From NCBI RefSeq assembly GCF_025060755.1, contig NZ_JANYUY010000042.1:1-64000 (forward strand): a DNA stretch of 64,000 bases, in the 5' to 3' direction. Shown piece by piece: positions 43,116 through 51,433 of this stretch. The notes below the pieces were generated by a model. The model searched no databases. It had not been told where the DNA came from and saw only the letters and a list, made by a program, of their open reading frames with translations. Origin of the DNA: Paenibacillus doosanensis. Its GTDB lineage: Bacteria; Bacillota; Bacilli; Paenibacillales; NBRC-103111. Positions within the stretch are counted from its first letter, which is position 1, and each line of letters starts with the position of its first letter. The translations under genes were made by a program, and so were the position numbers.

Positions 43116-45164
43116 TTAACCCGGATCGGATCGCTCGGCATCGGTTAGACGGTGTTCCGCGCTCCAGCCGGAGCCGCTTTCGCGGAACCACAGCTGCCTG
43201 TAATCGACCCAGCCGAAAGCATTGATCTTCACCCCCTCCAGCTCGGAGGGATAAGATGCCGTCTGGCGCCAGCGGTACCAGACGATAACCGACCGGTCCG
43301 CGAGCAGCTCCCGCTCCAGCCGGACGAGCTGCAGCAGCCGCTCGCTGCGCAGCGGCTCCGCGGCAAGCCTGCCCAGCGCCGAGTCCAGCCGCCGCAGCGT
43401 CTTCTCCGGCAGGCAGGATCGCAGCGGGCTTTGTCTGCAGCCGAGTATCGAGCCCAGCGCCCACTCGTCGTCCGCGTCGGCCGGCTGCTCCAGCAGCAGC
43501 AAGTCCGCTTCGGCGAGCACCTCTCCGGATGCAAGCCGCTCATAAGGAACGAGCCGGATGCTGACCGCCACGCCGTGCGGAGCCAGCGCTTGCTTCAGCC
43601 ATTCGGCATCGCGCTCATTGCCTGCTCCGGCATAAGTGACGAGCTGCAGCTTGCATTCCGGCCGCGGCCAGCCTGCCCGGTCGCAGCTCGGCGCTTCGCT
43701 TGCGGAACCGCCGCCTCCCGCGCGGCAGTCCGCTTCAGCCGCCGTATATTCAGCCAGCAGCGGGCTTCTTACAAAACGGTCTGCCAGCTCCCCGCGGTTG
43801 CCGCCAAGAAGCCGTATCCCCGTCTCCTGCCGGACTGCGTCGTACAGCAGGCTTCTAAGCGCCGGCGAATCGGTCAGCGGCCCGCTTCTCCGCTGCTGGA
43901 TGGCAAGATATTTGCAGCCGCGATCCGCCTGCTCCACCTGGCTCCACGTCTCCGTAAGCTCCGCGCTTTCTCCGGTCTCCCGGTAATGCAAGAAATTCAT
44001 GCCTCCCATCTCGCTTTCCGCCTCATAGAGCGGATACAGACGGGAGGCATCTCTATTTGCCCCGGAAATATCGGCTATTCCGTGATGCTCTTGGGGCAGC
44101 GGGAAGCCGCCTTGCGTCCGAAGCCCCGGCGCATGTCCGAAAAAGCTTAGGCTCAGCAGCGTTGTCATCGGCACCTTCTCGTACATTTCCGGGAGAAACC
44201 ACATTTCCACCCGATCAAGGTTCGTTCCGCGCATGAAGTAATCGGGGTTCGCCGCAAGCTCCAATACGCGATCATCCCGCCGCGCAATCAGGAAGGGACC
44301 CGTACCTTCGGGCCGGAACGCCCAGTTCACCGGCAGCTGCCGCGGCACGACGGATGCCGCCGTTGAAGCAAGCAAAGACAACAGCCCGTAACAGCTGTCC
44401 CGGCAGCGAATTTCCACAAGGTGCTCATGAACCGGCTCTACCCGTTCGAGCAGCCCATACAGCCTGCCGTAAGGCGAGCCGCCGGGACGTTCAGGCGGCA
44501 TCAACCGCTCCAGCGTCGCCCGGACATCCTCCGATTCGCACGGGGCTCCGTTGTGGAACCGGACATGCTTCTGCAAATAAAATCGCCAGCGGCGAGCTGC
44601 GGCGTCTCGTTCCCAATGATGCGCCAATCCCGGGCGGAATTGCCCGCTCTGCGCATCGTAGGCGACGAGCGTATCGAACAGCTGACGGATCAGATGCAGC
44701 TCCGTCCGGCGGGTCGCATAGGCCGGGTCCAGCATGCCGGGCCGGCGGTAGGACGGAAACCGCAGCAAGTGGCGCCGTCCGCTGTCTCCCGTATGAATGT
44801 GATAGCCGAAGAAGCGGCTGACCGCATAGCGCAGCCGTTCCCTCCCCCGCTCCGTAAGCAGCGGGGACTGCAGCAGCGCCGCGGCCTCCTCGATGCTCCC
44901 GGCGGCAAGAAGAGCTTCGGCTTGCTCCAAGAGAAGCCCGTCGAGCTCCGCTATGAAGCGAAGACGCGAGCTGCGGCCCCGGCCTCCACCGGGATGCCAG
45001 GCAATCCAGCCGTTAAGCCGCATCGCCCGGATCAGCAGCTTGGCGTTGCGCTCGGTGCAATGAAGACATTCCGCTATCGCGGGGACGGTGACTTGCACCT
45101 CCTCCCGCTCTTTCTCCGGCTTCCACCTGCGATACAGCTCGGCATAATGCTCGATCAGTTGCAC
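43116..45164 (-). CDS. SgrR-like one-component regulator, second paralogue
   Basis: A 682-residue protein of the same architecture as that at 20341-22140: an N-terminal winged helix (about 1-110, TVPAIAECLHCTERNAKLLIRAMRLNGW) and a family-5 solute-binding domain without signal peptide (LRFPSYRRPGMLDPAYATR, SEDVRATLERLMP, EGTGPFLIARRDD). Translation begins at GTG eight bases after GAAGGAGG. It is divergent from an MFS transporter, paralleling E. coli where SgrR adjoins and activates the sugar-efflux gene setA. The ligand and target are inferred, not proven. Confidence 0.88.
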   Translation of the reverse strand: MQLIEHYAELYRRWKPEKEREEVQVTVPAIAECLHCTERNAKLLIRAMRLNGWIAWHPGGGRGRSSRLRFIAELDGLLLEQAEALLAAGSIEEAAALLQSPLLTERGRERLRYAVSRFFGYHIHTGDSGRRHLLRFPSYRRPGMLDPAYATRRTELHLIRQLFDTLVAYDAQSGQFRPGLAHHWERDAAARRWRFYLQKHVRFHNGAPCESEDVRATLERLMPPERPGGSPYGRLYGLLERVEPVHEHLVEIRCRDSCYGLLSLLASTAASVVPRQLPVNWAFRPEGTGPFLIARRDDRVLELAANPDYFMRGTNLDRVEMWFLPEMYEKVPMTTLLSLSFFGHAPGLRTQGGFPLPQEHHGIADISGANRDASRLYPLYEAESEMGGMNFLHYRETGESAELTETWSQVEQADRGCKYLAIQQRRSGPLTDSPALRSLLYDAVRQETGIRLLGGNRGELADRFVRSPLLAEYTAAEADCRAGGGGSASEAPSCDRAGWPRPECKLQLVTYAGAGNERDAEWLKQALAPHGVAVSIRLVPYERLASGEVLAEADLLLLEQPADADDEWALGSILGCRQSPLRSCLPEKTLRRLDSALGRLAAEPLRSERLLQLVRLERELLADRSVIVWYRWRQTASYPSELEGVKINAFGWVDYRQLWFRESGSGWSAEHRLTDAERSDPG

Positions 45165-45331
45165 CCGAAGCGCCTCCTTCTATGTCTAGGGGTCTCTTTC
45201 GATACGTTAAAGGGGGAAATCCCATTACTATGAGATTACCCTTTTTATTCCCCTTTTTCCACGTACAATGAACACCATACCTTTACAAATCCGGAGAATC
45301 GTGATTAAAGCCGAAAAAAGGAGGTTTGCCC

Positions 45332-46645
45332 ATGCTGAATTCGCATATCCCAAACGACCGGACCACCGCTCCCGCAAACCGCAGCCGCGAAGCGGAAGGC
45401 CGTCTCCGCGTTCGCATCATCGCCTGGATCACCGCCATTAGCCTGCTGGGAGACTCCATGCTGTATATCGTACTGCCCGTCTATTGGCAGTCCTTCGGTC
45501 TGGACGCCTTATGGCAGGTCGGCGTGCTGCTCTCCGTCAACCGGTTCGTGCGCCTGCCGCTCAATCCGCTTGTCGGGTGGCTGTACGGCAGGATGAGCAA
45601 GCGCAGCGGCGTGCTGGCCGCCGCTGTCCTTGCCTTTCTCACGACGGCGGCCTACGGCGCGCTGTCGGGCTTCGCGGCGCTGCTCGCCGCCCGCGCCTTA
45701 TGGGGCGCGGCGTGGTCGCTGCTGCGCATCGGCGGCTACCTGACCGTGCTGGAGGCCGCGGACGACAGCAACCGCGGCCGTCTGCTCGGCAGCTACAACG
45801 GCATCATCGGCGTCGGCAGCCTCGTCGGCATGCTCGCCGGCGGCGTACTCGCCGATACGCTCGGCGCCGGCGCGGTATCGCTTCTGCTCGCCGCGGTTAT
45901 GCTGGCGGGCGTCCCGCTGGCGTGGCGGTACGTTCCGGCCACCGCCGATTCCCGCGCGGGGGCGGCTGCAGCGGCGGAATCGGCGGGGTCGCCTTCGGCC
46001 GCGAAGCCCGCTTTGCCCAGGCGTCCGGCGGCTCTTGCGCCGACCCCGCAGGCAGCGCTCGTACTCGCCTCCGGCCTGCTGACGGCCGTCGTTTTCTTCG
46101 GCATCTATCTCGGCACGATGAGCCGGATGATCGAGGCCCATATGCCTGCGCCCGGGACGCTGCTTGTGCTCGGCGCGACGCTCGGAGCCGCTTCGCTCAC
46201 CGGCATCGTGCAAGCGGTGCGCTGGGCCTGGTCGCCGCTGCTCTCGCCGCGGATCGGGGCCTGGTCCGACGGCCCCCGCGGACGGCTGCCGGTCTATCTC
46301 GGCAGCCTCGCCTTGGCCGCGGCGGCGCTCGCCCTGCTGCCGCTGCCGCTCCCGTTCGCGGCGTGGCTCGCCGTGCTGATGGCGGCGCAGCTCGCGAGCA
46401 CCGCCATCACCACGCTCGGCGACGCGCTGGCGGCCGATGCCGCCGCCGGCGCTGCGCGCGTCGCCTTCATGACGACCTTTACAACGGTCGTCGATGTCGG
46501 AGCGGCGCTCGGGCCGCTCGTCGGCTTCGCCCTGATCGGTTCGCTCGGCCTGGACGGCCTGTACTACGCATGCGCGGGCTTGTTGCTGCTGCTTATAGCC
46601 GCCTGGGCGGTCCATCGCTCGCTGCGATCCCGGTCCCCTGCTTGA
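45332..46645 (+). CDS. MFS transporter, probable efflux
   Basis: A 437-residue, twelve-span major facilitator. The loop after span 2 (WLYGRMSKRSG) corresponds to the MFS motif A region, and span 5 contains GSYNGIIGVGSLVGMLAGG. A long Ala/Ser-rich cytoplasmic loop (about 205-240) separates the two halves. Start at 45332 with AAGGAGG seven bases upstream; an upstream TTG is unlikely. The coding GC content is higher than its neighbours. It is divergent from the SgrR-like gene, with about 167 bases between, which probably regulates it. Substrate unknown; SetA-like sugar efflux is one possibility. Confidence 0.87.
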   Translation: MLNSHIPNDRTTAPANRSREAEGRLRVRIIAWITAISLLGDSMLYIVLPVYWQSFGLDALWQVGVLLSVNRFVRLPLNPLVGWLYGRMSKRSGVLAAAVLAFLTTAAYGALSGFAALLAARALWGAAWSLLRIGGYLTVLEAADDSNRGRLLGSYNGIIGVGSLVGMLAGGVLADTLGAGAVSLLLAAVMLAGVPLAWRYVPATADSRAGAAAAAESAGSPSAAKPALPRRPAALAPTPQAALVLASGLLTAVVFFGIYLGTMSRMIEAHMPAPGTLLVLGATLGAASLTGIVQAVRWAWSPLLSPRIGAWSDGPRGRLPVYLGSLALAAAALALLPLPLPFAAWLAVLMAAQLASTAITTLGDALAADAAAGAARVAFMTTFTTVVDVGAALGPLVGFALIGSLGLDGLYYACAGLLLLLIAAWAVHRSLRSRSPA

Positions 46646-46768
46646 CCGGGCGGCGCCGCTGTGCGGCAATCGCTTCCGCCATTCGCTATGGAAGCGGCCT
46701 GCTCGCGCCAACCCGGCATTCTTCCCTTGCCCGCCGGCAGAGCCCCGCACCGTGCGAAAGCGCACGCG

Positions 46769-46829
46769 AAAGAACCTTCAGCTCCGCCGTCATTGCCGAC
46801 AGACCGCGGATTTGAAGGTTCTTTTTTCG
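46769..46829 (+). terminator. Rho-independent terminator after the MFS gene
   Basis: AAGAACCTTCA and TGAAGGTTCTT form an 11-bp stem with a long loop, followed by TTTT. It is about 120 bases after the MFS stop and also separates it from the convergent anti-sigma gene. Confidence 0.75.
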
Positions 46830-46843
46830 GCTTTCAACAAGCT

Positions 46844-48385
46844 TTAAGGCTTTAACGATACGGTGTAATCCCGGTTCACTGCAATTGTATCGCGGGCGCG
46901 CGAGAGCGTCAGCGTATACCGGTCCAGCTGGCGCGCCGGTATATAGACATCCAGATAATCCTGCCCGCGGTAATCCTCGGCGATCCCGAAGCCGCTGACG
47001 TTGAAGGCCTCCCGGTCTTCAACCTGCTTCCGAGTGTAAGCTTCATAAGCTTCGGGACCTTCTTTGTCGAACCGCTCCTTCAGATTCTCCTTTTCCGCAA
47101 TGCCGAAGAATACGCCTTCCAGCTTCGTTTGTCCGGGGCTGTCTTTTTTAATCTTCAAGTGAAGATAGCCTTGAGGCGCGTAATCGGCTCCCTCGATAAC
47201 GATCTCTTGCTTCTTAAACTGTACCGTGCGCGGAAATTCGTCGTTCATTGAGAGCTCCAGCTTCTCGCTCGGCTCCCCTTCTCCTACCGTAAGCTCCCCG
47301 ATATGCAGCGTCAGCGTCCGGACGTCCGGTTCGAAGTAAACCGACGAGGAGAACGGCAGCTGCAATCTCCCTTCCTCATAATATAACAATCCGGGCCCCG
47401 ACGGATCATACCGGTACTCGTGTCCTTGATCGTCCTTCAAATACGGGGCCACCGCATTGTCCCGCGGGAAATCGTAATACCAGCCCTCCGGCCCTTTCAA
47501 AATCAGGTTCATCGTCGTCGGCTGAATCGTCAGCTTCTCCAGGCTCAGCTCCTTCAGATCGGGATCCCCGACCGGCAGCGCCAGCTTCGGTTCCAGCACC
47601 TTATTGTGCAGCAGCTTGTCTGATTGGATCGGCACTTTGATTCTTCCGATCTCCCGAATATCCGTCTGGCGCTTCTCCTCGTTAAACGTGCTCTGGGTCA
47701 CATCCAGCTCCAGCTCGGTCCCCTTCGCCAAAAACTGCTGAACCGCTCCTTCCGACAGCTGGTATTTATAGGTTTCCTGCAGCACTGGCTTCCCGCTGCC
47801 GTCCGCTGCCGTAATGACGGACGAGGCGGTCGTCGAGCCCCCTCCAGGCAAGCTCTCAAGAGGCGAAATCGAGAGATGCTCCGAACTGCGCCCGTCGGTG
47901 ACATCGAACAAGTCGGTTTGGATGAAGCTTTTGAACAACAGCTCCTCTTCCGTCAAATAGATGTCGCCGATCGTGATGACGGTTCCGCCGAAGGTCGCCG
48001 TCACCGGCTCAATCGGGATATAATCGTGATTGATCGCCGTCTGGACGCCGTCCTGCTCCCGGATATGCTGCAGCCAATCGACCGTAACGGCGATGCCGGG
48101 AATTCCTTTGACCAGCGCCGCAAAAGCGGGAGACATCGTCATTCCCGCGGTTAGCGATACCGCCAGTACGGCCGCCGCCGCGGAGCCTCTGAACAGTACG
48201 GGCAGCCTTCTGCGCTCGACATGCGCCGGCCGCTTCTTACGGCCCGTCCGTTCGCCGTCCGGTTCGCCGCGATCCCATGTGTCCGGCAGCGCCTCCGCGA
48301 ATTGAAACAGCGATTCAGGCACCGGAATGTCTTGGAGCGCTTGCTCCAGCCCTTCTGCCAAATCCTTCTCTCGTTCCCGCTTCAT
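46844..48385 (-). CDS. DUF4179 anti-sigma-type membrane protein
   Basis: A 513-residue protein with a short cytoplasmic N-terminus (1-67), one membrane span (about 68-87) and a large extracytoplasmic part of DUF4179 type (PAFAALVKGIPGIAVTVDWL, then NHDYIPIEPVTATFGGTVITIGDIY). The start overlaps the ECF sigma gene by 4 bases, and such pairs are typical of a sigma factor and its membrane anti-sigma partner. The cytoplasmic segment should bind the sigma factor. The inducing signal is not evident from sequence. Confidence 0.87.
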   Translation of the reverse strand: MKREREKDLAEGLEQALQDIPVPESLFQFAEALPDTWDRGEPDGERTGRKKRPAHVERRRLPVLFRGSAAAAVLAVSLTAGMTMSPAFAALVKGIPGIAVTVDWLQHIREQDGVQTAINHDYIPIEPVTATFGGTVITIGDIYLTEEELLFKSFIQTDLFDVTDGRSSEHLSISPLESLPGGGSTTASSVITAADGSGKPVLQETYKYQLSEGAVQQFLAKGTELELDVTQSTFNEEKRQTDIREIGRIKVPIQSDKLLHNKVLEPKLALPVGDPDLKELSLEKLTIQPTTMNLILKGPEGWYYDFPRDNAVAPYLKDDQGHEYRYDPSGPGLLYYEEGRLQLPFSSSVYFEPDVRTLTLHIGELTVGEGEPSEKLELSMNDEFPRTVQFKKQEIVIEGADYAPQGYLHLKIKKDSPGQTKLEGVFFGIAEKENLKERFDKEGPEAYEAYTRKQVEDREAFNVSGFGIAEDYRGQDYLDVYIPARQLDRYTLTLSRARDTIAVNRDYTVSLKP

Positions 48386-48951
48386 ATCATCAGCTCCTTC
48401 GCCCGTCCTTGCGCCCGATGAAGCACGGCGCTAAGCTTTACTCTGGCATGGTACAGCCGGGATTTGACCGTACCCTCCTTAATATCCAGGAGAGAAGCGA
48501 TCTCCTCAATCTTCAGCTCCTGAAAGTAGTACAACCCCAATACGATCCTCTGCTGCAGTTCCAGAGCCATGATCGATTCGAGCAGCCGCTCCGACTGCTC
48601 TTTCTTCAGCAAGCTTTCCAGCGGTGTAGAGGCCGCATCCTGAATATCTACGCCGTCGATATCGACGGTTTGCTTGTAGCCTTGCTCTTTCCTCGCTATA
48701 TCGACCGCCCGGTGAGCCAGCAGCCGGCTGAACCAGCCTTGCAGACGAACGATTTCTTTGCCGTTCATAATGGCCGAATATAATTCGATAAGCGAGTTCT
48801 GCACCGCTTCCTCCGCCAGAGGTCTGGACTGCAGCATCATATACGCGCTCCGGTAAGCCTTCGGAATCAGCGGATTCACCAGCGCCCGGAACGCTTCTTT
48901 ATTCCCCCGTCTAATGTCATTCATTAACCGTTGTTCGGTTTCCCGTTCCAT
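48382..48951 (-). CDS. ECF-family RNA polymerase sigma factor
   Basis: A 189-residue sigma-70 factor of ECF type with region 2 (FRALVNPLIPKAYRSAYMMLQ, LAEEAVQNSLIELY) and region 4 (LQQRIVLGLYYFQELKIEEIASLLDIKEGTVKSRLYHAR), joined by an acidic linker. GAGGAGTGACGGC precedes the ATG. It heads a two-gene operon with the DUF4179 anti-sigma gene. No candidate autoregulatory promoter motif was identified in the 57 bases upstream of the start. Confidence 0.94.
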   Translation of the reverse strand: MERETEQRLMNDIRRGNKEAFRALVNPLIPKAYRSAYMMLQSRPLAEEAVQNSLIELYSAIMNGKEIVRLQGWFSRLLAHRAVDIARKEQGYKQTVDIDGVDIQDAASTPLESLLKKEQSERLLESIMALELQQRIVLGLYYFQELKIEEIASLLDIKEGTVKSRLYHARVKLSAVLHRAQGRAKELMI

Positions 48952-49008
48952 GCCGTCACTCCTCTTACAGGGTTACTATATTTAAGGCGTAAGATGGCGG
49001 CTTTCGGT

Positions 49009-49893
49009 TCATTGTTTTTTCGCAAAAAAAGATTGTAAATGTTCCCATAAGGCATCCGCCGTCATATAAGGCTCCCCGGCATTGATTCTCTTGACGATCC
49101 GGGTTCCCGCCGTGTTCAATCCTTCCTCTATGGTGAAAAACAGCTCGATCCCGGCCCGTCCGCCTTCTTCAAGAACAGCATCGTCGTAAGCTCCGTATGG
49201 AAATGCCAGCAGACGCCGCTGGGAGCCAAGTTCTTGTCTCAGCCGTTTCTCCATAAAGGCGATATCGCTGTATATTCTTAGCCTATGCTGATCTTCAGAC
49301 TCGTTCCTTCCGGCCTGCGTCATCAGGATTCGGGCTGTTAACGCCGGCTGCAAAGCGCCGCTTCGTCCGGACGGCAGCATGCGGTGCAAATTGTACGTAT
49401 GGCTGTAGAAGCCTATTCCTTGCGCCTTCAGACGGTTCATCTGTTCCCAGCTCAAATGGGGCTCCGCCTCGGGTTGAAATACATCGGACGACGCACCCAC
49501 GATAAAATTCGAAGCCGTTGCATGGAACTCTTGCAATATCGGCGCCGCTTCCCTGTAAAAGGTCTCGTAGCCGTCGTCGAACGTCAAAACGACCGCGTTG
49601 GCCGGAAGCTTCTTGCCTTGCAGCATAAACCCGGCAAACTCGTCCATCGTCACAATACGGAAGCCCCGGTCGCCCAGCATCTTCAAATGCTCCCTAAGCT
49701 GCGCGGTGCTGATCGTGGACGAACCGGCCGCACCCGGCGGCACTTCGGTTCGAATATCATGGTACAACAGCACCGCCGCCTGGTCTTGATAATATATGTT
49801 CCCGGGCGGTTCCGGCTTCAACTGAAGCCCCGTTATAACCGCCGCCAATCCCGCTGCAATCATCCAAAAAAACGCATACCGTATCATTCTCAT
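49009..49893 (-). CDS. Polysaccharide deacetylase-family protein (extracellular)
   Basis: A 294-residue protein with an N-terminal signal anchor (4-22), a VLLYHDI motif (41-47) and the NodB-type catalytic fold: LTFDDGYE with the metal/catalytic Asp pair at 106-107 and His165/His170 in YSHTYNLH. It probably removes N-acetyl groups from a surface polymer or peptidoglycan. Start set at 49893, after AAAGGG; the frame is open further upstream into the dispersed repeat, but those residues are unlike a signal. The activity is inferred from the family. It could modify an amino-sugar polymer made elsewhere in the window. Confidence 0.88.
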   Translation of the reverse strand: MRMIRYAFFWMIAAGLAAVITGLQLKPEPPGNIYYQDQAAVLLYHDIRTEVPPGAAGSSTISTAQLREHLKMLGDRGFRIVTMDEFAGFMLQGKKLPANAVVLTFDDGYETFYREAAPILQEFHATASNFIVGASSDVFQPEAEPHLSWEQMNRLKAQGIGFYSHTYNLHRMLPSGRSGALQPALTARILMTQAGRNESEDQHRLRIYSDIAFMEKRLRQELGSQRRLLAFPYGAYDDAVLEEGGRAGIELFFTIEEGLNTAGTRIVKRINAGEPYMTADALWEHLQSFFAKKQ

Positions 49894-50005
49894 CCCGTTG
49901 TTCCCTTTCCGTCGTTGTTGCGCGCGCTCACTTTCTAGGCGTAACAAAAACGAAAAAGGTTCAACACATAGCTTCCGCAAAGCAGAATTCTTGGCTCCGG
50001 TCAAC

Positions 50006-50176
50006 GAACAAATCCCCCAAAAGTGACGTAATGCTCTGAAGCTTATTCCGTCCGCATCCAGCCTAAGCTGGATCGGTGTCTAACCCTTCCTCTGGGATCG
50101 TTCTATGGGTAGACTTTACTTTCGGGGGAGAACCCGGATATCCACTGGATATGGCTGCGCATCATTTCCTTAACAA
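50006..50176. repeat. 171-bp dispersed repeat, copy 3
   Basis: Same orientation and same length as copy 1 (6190-6360), about nine positions in ten identical. The hairpin is ATCCAGC-CTAA-GCTGGAT, and the pairing arms read GTCTAACCC/GGGTAGAC. The change from A to C lengthens the CCC/GGG pairing with the partner arm, which is consistent with selection for structure. It lies between the 3' end of 50228-50425 and the 5' end of the deacetylase gene. Confidence 0.85.
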
Positions 50177-50200
50177 TAAAAAAAGGCCAACAAGCGCCTT
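50176..50200 (-). terminator. Terminator after the YvyF-like gene
   Basis: On the minus strand a short stem (AAGGC/GCCTT) followed by TTTTTTTATTG. It borders repeat copy 3, as a similar hairpin borders the other two copies. Confidence 0.6.
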
Positions 50201-50227
50201 CCCCGATGCATAACTGCTTCGAGAAGA

Positions 50228-50425
50228 CTACCTTTTGACCCATTCGCTTACTTTTTTCAGGGATAATCCCGTTTCCCGAGCCAAATCCATGACCGTTGCC
50301 CCGGGATTCGCTTGAAGATAAGCTTTAATCTTGTGACCGTCCGCCACGTGCAGCTTGAAGCAGTCGGCGCACAGCACGTTCGCGGGCTGCAAGTGGAGCT
50401 TGCCGCAGCCGCTGCAATTGGACAT
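50228..50425 (-). CDS. YvyF-like small zinc-ribbon protein
   Basis: A 65-residue protein with two Cys pairs (CSGC and CADC, about 4-7 and 20-23) forming a likely zinc ribbon, then a C-terminal helix-turn-helix-like part (VMDLARETGLSLKKVSEWVKR). The layout resembles the small protein YvyF of Bacillus flagellar operons. Here no flagellar gene is near, so it is an orphan or a distant relative. Start at the second Met; two residues upstream are possible. Confidence 0.7.
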   Translation of the reverse strand: MSNCSGCGKLHLQPANVLCADCFKLHVADGHKIKAYLQANPGATVMDLARETGLSLKKVSEWVKR

Positions 50426-50538
50426 ATTCATCCGTCGTCACCCGCCTGTATCCGATAAAGAACTTTGCTAGAGTGCTTCGGTCCGGCGCCGATTTTTGAG
50501 GGGGTACGACTTTGGGGATCAAGCGTCAAGATGACAGC

Positions 50539-50765
50539 TTAACTGTGATGAAACTGCTTGCGGAACGTGCGGGGCGAGATTCCTTCCGCCCTTGCAAAGC
50601 AGGATGCGAAATAAGCCGCCTGGTTAAACCCGACCTCCTCCGCGATTCTCGCGACGGACAGATCGGTCTACAGCAGCAGCAGCAGCTTGGCCTGCTCGAT
50701 CCGGTAACGAAGCAAATATTCGAACGGCGGAACGCCGTACTCCTTCTGCATGCACCAGCGGCGTT
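50539..50765 (-). pseudogene. AraC-family regulator remnant
   Basis: On the minus strand the second half of an AraC-type DNA-binding domain can be read: PPFEYLLRYRIEQAKLLLLL, then an in-frame TAG, then TDLSVARIAEEVGF, NQAAYFASCFARAEGISP and FRKQFHHS before a TAA. The stop falls between the two helix-turn-helices. The N-terminal sensor part is gone; the csoR gene begins at the right boundary. This is a decayed gene, not an ORF. Confidence 0.85.
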
Positions 50766-50767
50766 CA

Positions 50768-51157
50768 TCACTTCATCAATTTGCCCATCGTCTTGAGCAA
50801 TTCATCGATAACGTCCTTGTCGCCCTGTTCCAGACGTTCCACTACACAGCTTTTCATATGGCCTTCGAGCAGTATTTTTCCGACGCTGTTCAGCGCAGAC
50901 TGTATAGCCGCAATCTGATTCAGAACGTCATCGCAATACGTATCCTTTTCGATCATGCCTTTGACGCCGCGAATTTGCCCCTCTATCCGATTCAGCCGGG
51001 AGACGAGATTATCCTTCACTTTATCGGAATGATGACTTTTACGCTCGCCGTCCACGGCACAGCAAGCGTCTCCTTCGCCCGCATCATGCAGACCGGCTTG
51101 CGCCGGCAAAGCTTCCGCCTGTCCGGCTGCGGATTTCCCCGATACTTTGGCGTTCAT
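50768..51157 (-). CDS. csoR: CsoR-family copper-sensing repressor
   Basis: A 129-residue member of the CsoR/DUF156 family with the Cu(I)-binding residues Cys75 (YCDDVL), His100 (EGHM) and Cys104 (KSCV) and the family segment LVSRLNRIEGQIRGVKGMIE (51-70). A 45-residue N-terminal extension contains Cys32, Cys33, His24 and the pair His42-His43, unusual for the family and possibly an extra metal-binding tail. No copA or copZ gene is adjacent. A promoter with an operator-like G-tract lies upstream (51213-51240), suggesting autoregulation. Confidence 0.9.
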   Translation of the reverse strand: MNAKVSGKSAAGQAEALPAQAGLHDAGEGDACCAVDGERKSHHSDKVKDNLVSRLNRIEGQIRGVKGMIEKDTYCDDVLNQIAAIQSALNSVGKILLEGHMKSCVVERLEQGDKDVIDELLKTMGKLMK

Positions 51158-51179
51158 CGTCAGTCACTTCGCTTTCTGC

Positions 51180-51198
51180 GGCGGCAGCGCCTGCCGCC
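51180..51198 (-). other. Hairpin in the csoR leader
   Basis: A GC-rich 8-bp stem with a three-base loop (GGCGGCAG, then GCG, then CTGCCGCC) lies about 25 bases before the csoR start. Its function is unknown; it could affect mRNA stability. Confidence 0.5.
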
Positions 51199-51212
51199 TC
51201 TCATTTGTTATC

Positions 51213-51240
51213 ATTATACAATACCCCTCCCGGGTTTCAA
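51213..51240 (-). promoter_or_regulatory. csoR promoter with operator-like spacer
   Basis: On the minus strand: -35 TTGAAA (51240-51235), a 16-base spacer, -10 TATAAT (51218-51213). The spacer holds CCCGGGAGGGGTATTG, an imperfect inverted repeat of the ACCC/GGGT type found in CsoR operators. This would let CsoR block its own promoter. Confidence 0.55.
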
Positions 51241-51433
51241 ACCGAAAGAAAGCCACCGACCAAATGAATCACATTATAAAGCCGCTCTATCTCAGGAAAA
51301 GGCTGCGGAAACGCAGCTGCCGGAAACGGCCTCCCCTTTAACGGAATATGAAAATTTGCGCTTTTATATGCCCCACATATACACTATACTGAATTTAGCT
51401 CGTTAGCAGAAATTAGAAAAGTAGGTCTAGATC

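Noticed and set aside
45698-46765. 355-residue minus-strand frame over the MFS gene
   Set aside because: Arg/Gly-rich antisense of a very GC-rich membrane protein gene; no motif.
49894-50004. Extended N-terminus for the deacetylase
   Set aside because: The extra residues come from flanking DNA next to the dispersed repeat and would bury the signal anchor inside the chain.
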